Part shown: in pieces, positions 22,691 to 27,606 of the stretch
Position numbering within the stretch: position 1 is the stretch's first letter
How the letters are laid out: each line of letters begins with the position of its first letter
Assembly: GCA_904502135.1 (NCBI GenBank)
Contig: CAJGDE010000012.1
Span: 1-27,606, forward strand
Reading direction: 5' to 3'
Source of the DNA: Kiritimatiellia bacterium
GTDB lineage: Bacteria > Verrucomicrobiota > Kiritimatiellia > RFP12 > UBA1067
DNA: 27,606 nt
Program-made: the position numbers and the translations under genes
The notes under the pieces: generated by a model
The model's input: only the letters and a program-made list of their open reading frames with translations
The model's database searches: none
Told to the model about the DNA's origin: nothing

Positions 22691-23032
22691 TCATAGAGCG
22701 ACGAAAATCATGCCGGGATTGGCGCTTCGCTTATAACAGACAGGCACAGAGGATATCTCCGGGAAGGCCAAAAACTCAGGAGAAAACATATCCCCAGCTT
22801 TTTCTCCGTCGATGAAACCGCGAATATGATTAAGGCGCTTATACCTGCGGCACGATGCAAGAATCGAAGATTTTATCATACTTGTGCCACCTGAACTTCC
22901 GTAGCCCGTGATGACGGCGAACAGACGCACTCCTCTGCCTCTACAAGACGAAACGATGCGGTCAAATTCCGCCACGGCGTCATCGGCCCGCATTCCCGAA
23001 GGGTGCAGATCATATTCGGGAATATCACTCAT
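22691..23032 (-). CDS. Smr-domain-like small protein
   Basis: I take the start at 23032 (MSDIPEYDLHPSG, 113 aa). DLHPSG at 8-13 followed by a helix (DAVAEFDRIVSSC), then VITGYGSSGG (40-49) before another helix, matches the Smr (MutS2 C-terminal) pattern DLHG...HGxGxG, with the second motif's His replaced. Smr proteins are nucleases or RNA-binding factors, with a role in ribosome rescue for stand-alone forms. The ATG lies inside the last codons of rsmI (8-bp overlap), so the two are coupled. The altered second motif leaves nuclease activity uncertain. Confidence 0.65.
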   Translation of the reverse strand: MSDIPEYDLHPSGMRADDAVAEFDRIVSSCRGRGVRLFAVITGYGSSGGTSMIKSSILASCRRYKRLNHIRGFIDGEKAGDMFSPEFLAFPEISSVPVCYKRSANPGMIFVAL

Positions 23033-23729
23033 GGTTTTTCTCCGCGCCTCGCATAAACTTAGGGTTAGCACCCGCAATCACTATCGCAACTTCACCCTTC
23101 ACTTTCGCATCGTTGAATTGCGCGGCAAGATCGCTCAGATAGCCGCGCGACACACGCTCATGCATCTTCGTAAGCTCAATGCAAACAGCAGCCTCCCTGT
23201 CGCCAAGAACATCAAACGCCGCCTGTAACGTCGCGCCAACCCTATACGGAGACTCGAACATTATAAGAGTATGCTCCTTATCGGCATCTTCAGAAAACCA
23301 ATTTCTGAGTGCCCCTGGGCCACGTGGAGGAAAGCCTCTGAAAGTAAAGGAACTTGTTGAAAGTCCGCTTAGAAGAAGCGCCACATTAACGGCGCTCGCG
23401 CCTGGTATCACATCAAATGCGACACCTTCTTTAACGGCTGAGCGGATTAGCCGATAACCGGGGTCGGAGATACCTGGATAGCCGCCGTCGGAACACAAAA
23501 CGACTTCACCGCCGGCCCTTACGGCAGACAAAACCTTCTCCGCCACACGCTCTTCGTTGCCTTGTCTATAGGAGATCATCTCAGGGCGAGGTATGCCGAA
23601 ATGGGACAGCAAAGCCCACGTGCGACGCGTATCTTCACAGGCAATGAGACTAGCGCACTTAAAGGCCTCTAATGCGCGAGGAGAAAGATCGCCGAGATTT
23701 CCGATGGGAGTAGCAGTCACGTGCAGCAT
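23025..23729 (-). CDS. rsmI: 16S rRNA C1402 2'-O-ribose methyltransferase
   Basis: This 234-aa protein opens with the RsmI signature ATPIGNLGDLSPRALE, followed by ACEDTRRTWALLSHFGI, then SDGGYPGISDPGYRL and VIPGASAVNVALLLSGL. RsmI methylates the ribose of C1402 in the P-site decoding region of 16S rRNA. It is shorter than E. coli RsmI (286 aa) and ends after the tetrapyrrole-methylase-like core, lacking the C-terminal helical extension. AAGGAG lies nine bases before the ATG. It follows rsmE by 15 bp, giving two rRNA methylase genes in one run. Confidence 0.95.
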   Translation of the reverse strand: MLHVTATPIGNLGDLSPRALEAFKCASLIACEDTRRTWALLSHFGIPRPEMISYRQGNEERVAEKVLSAVRAGGEVVLCSDGGYPGISDPGYRLIRSAVKEGVAFDVIPGASAVNVALLLSGLSTSSFTFRGFPPRGPGALRNWFSEDADKEHTLIMFESPYRVGATLQAAFDVLGDREAAVCIELTKMHERVSRGYLSDLAAQFNDAKVKGEVAIVIAGANPKFMRGAEKNHE

Positions 23730-23744
23730 AGCCTAAAACTCCTT

Positions 23745-24482
23745 TTATCTCAAAGCCGATACAAGAAGCGATAAAGCATATATCGCCGCAGTTTCAGCTC
23801 TTAACACATTTGGACCGAACGTGACGGGCTCAGCGACAGAGCACAATCTTTGAAGCTCGTCGGAAGTAAAATCGCCTTCGGGCCCTACAAAAACACCGAA
23901 CGATTCGTTTGTTGTGCCGCGAAGAACCCCTGTCGACAAGAGATCAAAAAAATCGCGCGGCGTGGGTTCGACAAGAGCCCCGACAAATGTACGCATGGCG
24001 CCGGCAAGAGAAAGGGACTCTTCAAAGTCGACAGGTCTATGGACTTTCGCGATATGATAAGCTCCGCACTGTCTTGCAGCATCATCTGCGACGCGCTGCC
24101 AGCGCTCTCTTTTAGAAGATCGCTCCTTCTCATCAAGCCGCACGATCGTGCGACTTGAAATAACAGGTACGATTTCGCTCGCGCCAAGTTCAGTCGCTTT
24201 TTCAATCGTCCAATCCCAGCGCGACCCTTTCGTTACGCATGCAAACAAAACGGCTTTATTTTTCGCGAGCGGCTCGGTTTTTTTATCGTCAAGAGGCTTC
24301 AATACCGGATTTTTAACGCTCCCCGACTCATAAACATATCGTCTAAAAGCCCCGCATCCGTCAAAAAGTTCAATCTGCTCGCCTATCTCAGGGCGAAGCA
24401 CCTTAAGATGATGCAAAGACGCTTCGCCCAAGCGGGGAAAATCCCCGTCAAGCGAAGCGGTATCGACAAGAAGCCTTGTCAT
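23745..24482 (-). CDS. rsmE: 16S rRNA m3U1498 methyltransferase (canonical copy)
   Basis: This 245-aa SPOUT methyltransferase has an N-terminal PUA-like part (HHLKVLRPEIGEQIELFDG). The catalytic domain shows CVTKGSRWDWTIEKATELGA, then QCGAYHIAKV, VGPEGDF and FGPNVLRAETAAIYAL. It is more typical than the second copy at 13211. The start is preceded by TGATATACT, where TGA is the helicase stop codon and TATACT a -10. Eight bases separate it from the ATG, with no Shine-Dalgarno sequence, so a leaderless transcript is possible in addition to read-through from the helicase gene. Confidence 0.92.
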   Translation of the reverse strand: MTRLLVDTASLDGDFPRLGEASLHHLKVLRPEIGEQIELFDGCGAFRRYVYESGSVKNPVLKPLDDKKTEPLAKNKAVLFACVTKGSRWDWTIEKATELGASEIVPVISSRTIVRLDEKERSSKRERWQRVADDAARQCGAYHIAKVHRPVDFEESLSLAGAMRTFVGALVEPTPRDFFDLLSTGVLRGTTNESFGVFVGPEGDFTSDELQRLCSVAEPVTFGPNVLRAETAAIYALSLLVSALR

Positions 24483-24490
24483 CTTTTTTT

Positions 24491-24514
24491 AGTATATCAC
24501 TCGTTTCCGAGTGA
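24491..24514 (-). promoter_or_regulatory. Hairpin plus stop-codon-embedded extended -10 before rsmE
   Basis: On the minus strand TCACTCG-GAAA-CGAGTGA forms a perfect 7-bp stem over the helicase stop codon (24514-24497). It is followed at once by TATACT (24496-24491), so TGA+TATACT makes an extended -10. No matching -35 is seen. The stem could affect translation termination or RNA processing instead. Confidence 0.4.
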
Positions 24515-26374
24515 CCACTCCTGAAGTTTTTCGCGCTGCTCGACCGGCTTGCAATAAACATCGCTCTCATCCGCACGAGGAGGCTTCGGCTCAAGCGCAG
24601 TCTCGAATTTGGGCAGCTCTCTTACTATAGCATCTTCCTTGAGAACGGCTGGCGTGCCGATGCCTGTAACAGCGTTGGCGACACCGGTAAGCGCGGCGGC
24701 GGCGGCGATTTCTTCTTCCGTCACTGCTTCACGCGCATCGACCTCAGCCTTTGCCGCGGCATCGACCGCTCCGAGTTTAGTGCCGCGCGGAGGAAGTTCC
24801 TTCATCAAAGGATCATCGGGACCGATCACGGTGCACTTGAGCTGTTCATTGATGTATTTTTCAATTTCAGGAATCTGGCAGCTCTCGTATTCGTCAGCAA
24901 ATGAAATCGCAACTCCCGTTGAGCCTGCTCGACCTGTACGACCGATACGATGAACGTAATCCTCCGCTTCGTAGGGGAAATCAAAGTTGATCACGTATTC
25001 AAGACCCTTAATATCAATTCCGCGACCGGCGACATCCGTTGCGACGACAACCTTCACTTCATTGTCACGAAACGCATCAAGCACCTTAAGTCTCTTTGAC
25101 TGGTTAACGTCGCCGGAAAGCATTTCGACGCTGACACCGCGGGCCTTAAGAGATTCGTAAACATCTTCCGTTGTTGTTTTTCTGTTGCAGAAGACGATTG
25201 TTCTAGCCTCTGGATGAAGCGCGATATGATTAAACAGAACTGTAAATTTATCTTTCGCCTGAATAACATACACGACCTGTTTAACAGTATCTGTAGCATT
25301 CCTCTCGCTTTCGACTTCGGCCTTGAACGGCTCTTGCATCCAATTAAGAGCAAGCCTCATGACGGTATCATTGAGCGTGGCGGAATAAAGCATCGTCGCA
25401 CGCTTATCCTTATGGGGAAGATAGCTCATTATACGCCTGACGTCGGGAATAAAGCCCATATCAAGCATCCTATCGGCCTCATCAATAACGAGAGTGTCGA
25501 CATTTGAAAGATTTATGACACGGGTTTTTACGAAATCAAGCAGGCGCCCGGGCGTCGCCACAAGAAGATCTACGGGAGCGCCGAGAACTTCTTTCTTCTG
25601 GCGGTCGTAATCCATACCGCCGTAAACGGCAAGCGATCTTAGACCCGTATATTTGCCAACGGCGTCGGCGTCTTTGCATATCTGAATAACAAGCTCGCGC
25701 GTTGGTGCTATGACAAGCGCGCGCGGATTGCCGCCGGTTTTCGCGCGATTCTCAGGAGTGCGGAGATAGCGGGTTAAAATCGCGATAAGAAACGCAGCCG
25801 TCTTTCCCGAACCAGTCTGTGCCTTGCCGGCGATATTCTTTCCGGCTAAAGCGTGCTCAAGACTCAAAGCCTGAATTTCAGTAGCATACTTAAAACCAAG
25901 ATCGGCAATGCCATGCATAACTTCACTTGGAAGATCAAAGTCGTGAAAGCGCTTTTTTCCCTCCATCGGCTCGACGACAAAACTGTCCATCGACCACGCT
26001 GCATGAGCGGCCTTGCGCGCCAACAATTCTTTTTCTGAAATCTCGCCGCCTGGGCGCATTTCATCCTGTCTGGTATTGACCGTCGGCGCATTTGAACGGT
26101 TTTTACCGTTACGGGACCTGTTGCGATCATTACGCTGACGGCTATCCTGCTGATTCTTCTGCTGATGACGCTGATTCTGGTTTTGATTCTGCTGGCGCTG
26201 ATTGTTCTGCTGGCGTTGATTCTGATTCTTAGCGCCCTTTTGCTTGTTATTCTCTACAGCGCGTCCCTTACGCCCCTGATTCTTGGCGTTCTTACGGTTC
26301 TTCTTTCCGTTTTTTTGATTTTGTTTTCTTCCAAACAGCAAATCAATAAGCTTTTTCAAAAATCCAAATGCCAT
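24497..26374 (-). CDS. DEAD-box RNA helicase with N/Q/R-rich N-terminal tail
   Basis: This 625-aa protein has a full RhlE/DeaD-type core (about 140-510): Q motif FHDFDLPSEVMHGIADLGF, AQTGSGKT (185-192), PTRELV, ATPGR, DEAD (298-301), SAT and HRIGRTGRAG. The tail is unusual. Residues 1-15 (MAFGFLKKLIDLLFG) form a hydrophobic amphipathic helix, and residues about 17-95 are almost only N, Q, K and R. Such disordered basic regions bind RNA and promote condensates in other DEAD-box proteins. The C-terminal extension (about 530-625) is Ala/Glu-rich. The function is unwinding RNA in ribosome assembly or decay, which fits its position between ribosomal protein and rRNA methylase genes. Confidence 0.92.
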   Translation of the reverse strand: MAFGFLKKLIDLLFGRKQNQKNGKKNRKNAKNQGRKGRAVENNKQKGAKNQNQRQQNNQRQQNQNQNQRHQQKNQQDSRQRNDRNRSRNGKNRSNAPTVNTRQDEMRPGGEISEKELLARKAAHAAWSMDSFVVEPMEGKKRFHDFDLPSEVMHGIADLGFKYATEIQALSLEHALAGKNIAGKAQTGSGKTAAFLIAILTRYLRTPENRAKTGGNPRALVIAPTRELVIQICKDADAVGKYTGLRSLAVYGGMDYDRQKKEVLGAPVDLLVATPGRLLDFVKTRVINLSNVDTLVIDEADRMLDMGFIPDVRRIMSYLPHKDKRATMLYSATLNDTVMRLALNWMQEPFKAEVESERNATDTVKQVVYVIQAKDKFTVLFNHIALHPEARTIVFCNRKTTTEDVYESLKARGVSVEMLSGDVNQSKRLKVLDAFRDNEVKVVVATDVAGRGIDIKGLEYVINFDFPYEAEDYVHRIGRTGRAGSTGVAISFADEYESCQIPEIEKYINEQLKCTVIGPDDPLMKELPPRGTKLGAVDAAAKAEVDAREAVTEEEIAAAAALTGVANAVTGIGTPAVLKEDAIVRELPKFETALEPKPPRADESDVYCKPVEQREKLQEWSLGNE

Positions 26375-26415
26375 AACAATAATTCCGAAATTTAACGTGC
26401 CTTTTATATAGAAAA

Positions 26416-26442
26416 CTGCGGCGGCGTTCTTCGCCGCCGCAG
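26416..26442 (-). terminator. Rho-independent terminator after rpsI
   Basis: CTGCGGCGGCG and CGCCGCCGCAG form a perfect 11-bp stem with a 5-nt loop. On the minus strand TTTTC and an AT-rich run follow. It lies 10 bp past the rpsI stop and separates rplM-rpsI from the helicase gene. Confidence 0.85.
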
Positions 26443-26452
26443 CTCTTGCGAA

Positions 26453-26854
26453 TTAACGCTTCGAGAACTGGAAGCGCTTACGAGCACCCGGCTGACCAGG
26501 TTTCTTACGTTCCTTCATGCGGCTGTCGCGCGTCATGCAGCCTGCCTTCTTGAGCGCTGCGCGGGTGGTTTCATCCGCAGCAACGATCGCACGGGCAAGA
26601 CCGTGACGGATAGCACCGGCCTGACCGGAAATACCGCCGCCCTTGGCGTAAATGACGACATCGACTTTCTCCATATCATAACCGGAGATGGCGACGGGCT
26701 GCTTGAGATAGTCACGAAGAGCCTCGGAAGGAAGATACTTCTCGAGCTCAACGCCGTTAACAGTCCAATTGCCCTTGCCTTCAAAGAGGTTCACGCGGGC
26801 AGATGCGGTCTTTCTGCGACCGGTACCTGCGGAGATTGCTTTCTTCGTAGCCAT
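26453..26854 (-). CDS. rpsI: 30S ribosomal protein S9
   Basis: I take the start at ATG 26854 (MATKKA, 133 aa), nine bases after AGGAGG; the frame also contains an upstream TTG. S9 hallmarks are GRRKTASARV, the KYLPSEALRDYLKQP region, GGGISGQAGAIRHGLARA, and the C-terminal tail DSRMKERKKPGQPGARKRFQFSKR, whose end reaches the P-site tRNA. It follows rplM by 14 bp, the conserved rplM-rpsI order. Confidence 0.98.
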   Translation of the reverse strand: MATKKAISAGTGRRKTASARVNLFEGKGNWTVNGVELEKYLPSEALRDYLKQPVAISGYDMEKVDVVIYAKGGGISGQAGAIRHGLARAIVAADETTRAALKKAGCMTRDSRMKERKKPGQPGARKRFQFSKR

Positions 26855-26868
26855 TTTCAAAAACCTCC

Positions 26869-27300
26869 TTAAAGCTTGATTTCAACCGGCTTCTGCGCGG
26901 CATGCGTATGTTCAGCACCAGCAAAGACTTTCAGACGCGTCATCATCTTGCGGGCGATGTTGTTCTTCGGAAGCATTCCCCAAACGGCTTCCTTGATCAT
27001 GCGGTCGGGGTGGCTGGCGCGCATCTCAGCGGCGCTGAAGCGCTTAAGACCGTTGCGGTAACCGCTGTAACGCTGATATTCCTTCTGCTCTTCCTTATTA
27101 CCGGTGAGCTTGACCTGAGCGGCGTTCGTTACGATAACGAAAGCACCTGCATCGACCGAAGGATCAAAAGTAGGCAGATCCTTGGCGCGGAGTTTGTTGG
27201 CGACGACGACTGCGAGGCGACCAAGACTCTGATCCTTCGCGTCGACGAGGAACCACGTGCGATTCTCGCCCGGGTTCGGAGCACGATAGCTCTTTTGCAT
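26869..27300 (-). CDS. rplM: 50S ribosomal protein L13
   Basis: This 143-aa protein is the normal length. Signatures: TWFLVDAKDQSLGRLAVVVA, then DAGAFVIVTNAAQVKLTGNK, YQRYSGYRNGLKR, and AVWGMLPKNNIARKMMTRLKVFAGAEHTHAAQKP. L13 is an early-binding large-subunit protein and in E. coli represses its own operon. GGAAG precedes the ATG. It is the first gene of the rplM-rpsI operon. Confidence 0.98.
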   Translation of the reverse strand: MQKSYRAPNPGENRTWFLVDAKDQSLGRLAVVVANKLRAKDLPTFDPSVDAGAFVIVTNAAQVKLTGNKEEQKEYQRYSGYRNGLKRFSAAEMRASHPDRMIKEAVWGMLPKNNIARKMMTRLKVFAGAEHTHAAQKPVEIKL

Positions 27301-27427
27301 TATTTTTCTTCCTTTTTCGCGGATTTGTGCCCTTTATCCAGGGTTTTGTCCGCATTTGTCGGCCCAGCCCCATGCTGAACCGATTCGACCGGTTAGTCCC
27401 CGATCTGACGAATGAGCAGATATTATA
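27301..27427 (-). promoter_or_regulatory. rplM-rpsI leader with predicted structure
   Basis: The expected transcription start near 27415 gives a leader of about 115 nt. Within it GCGGA and TCCGC (27319-27323 and 27349-27353 on plus) can pair around an inner CCC/GGG stem, just upstream of the Shine-Dalgarno sequence. AACCG/CGGTT pair further up. This could be an autoregulatory binding site for L13, as known in E. coli, but the match is to position only. Confidence 0.45.
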
Positions 27428-27450
27428 CTCTTTTTAGCCGTTAAAAGCAA
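27422..27450 (-). promoter_or_regulatory. Promoter of rplM-rpsI
   Basis: On the minus strand TTGCTT (27450-27445), a 17-bp spacer and TATAAT (27427-27422) form a good promoter. The same -35 (TTGCTT) and spacing are used at the 395-aa gene. Confidence 0.65.
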
Positions 27451-27582
27451 TAGCGACGTAATCGGTTCAGAAATTCCAAATAGTCCCCCGCGTCTCACTC
27501 TTGATGAAATTTTCGGTCTATCCCACCTGGCTCATAATGACAATTTGCGATATGGCCCGCGTTTTAAACAATAGCAAACCTT

Positions 27583-27600
27583 CCGACAGGGAACTGTCGG
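27583..27600. terminator. Hairpin at the right edge, possible terminator of a neighbour
   Basis: CCGACAG and CTGTCGG form a perfect 7-bp stem with a GGAA loop. Only a weak T-rich run follows on either strand. It could end a transcript entering from beyond the window. I see no gene between 27451 and 27606. Confidence 0.4.
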
Positions 27601-27606
27601 TTTACT

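Noticed and set aside
26165..26395. Plus-strand membrane protein very rich in Leu/Ile/Val
   Set aside because: It is the antisense of the helicase's N/Q/R-rich codons, which read as hydrophobic residues on the other strand. No ribosome-binding site or family match.

Overview
The window looks like chromosomal DNA from a gut-type member of the PVC superphylum, most plausibly Kiritimatiellota/Lentisphaerota. This is inferred from gene content, not from a database search. The clues are large modular beta-helix surface proteins with choice-of-anchor-Q-like segments, a XylR-like AraC/LacI hybrid regulator, an HTH-EIIA fusion, a type IV pseudopilin-like protein and an Rnf complex. Nearly every gene is on the minus strand; only the regulator and a small outer-membrane protein are on plus.

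Left part (1-11.4 kb), an accessory surface-protein region. Three secreted proteins lie in line on the minus strand: a 1644-aa mosaic (BspA-like LRRs, five Ig/MBG-like repeats, a beta-helix, a choice-of-anchor-Q-like segment and a C-terminal propeller-like domain), a 519-aa beta-helix protein, and an 820-aa protein that is a shortened paralogue of the mosaic's C-terminal half. A 395-aa protein of unknown function sits between the 820-aa and 519-aa genes. The surrounding DNA is rich in repeats: an ATGAGATTACGGTTCGGAAC-type element in three copies, a 22-bp tandem repeat, a nested 14/15-bp and 72-bp tandem array, a 19-bp palindrome and strong hairpins.

Control region (11398-11526). The mosaic gene and the XylR-like gene are divergent. 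Between them are two 18-bp direct repeats at a 21-bp period (an AraC-type operator), overlapping the -35 boxes of both genes. The mosaic gene's promoter has a run of nine G within its 17-bp spacer, the layout of promoter-spacer phase variation. Regulator, operator, tunable promoter and mosaic adhesin-like protein form the most interesting unit here. A small outer-membrane barrel gene follows the regulator.

Right part (13.2-27.6 kb), mostly core functions on the minus strand, in tight runs with repeated ATGA overlaps: rplM-rpsI, DEAD-box helicase, rsmE, rsmI, an Smr-like gene, a UGD-like dehydrogenase, a lipoprotein, an amidohydrolase, a pseudopilin, an exonuclease, a KamA-like radical SAM enzyme, tRNA-Leu(UAA), rnfA, rnfB, holA, HTH-EIIA, a HAD phosphatase and a second rsmE. 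A recurring architecture is an extended -10 box (TGnTATAAT-like) lying 7-10 nt before a start codon without a Shine-Dalgarno sequence. In two cases the TGn part is the upstream gene's stop codon, which suggests leaderless transcripts.
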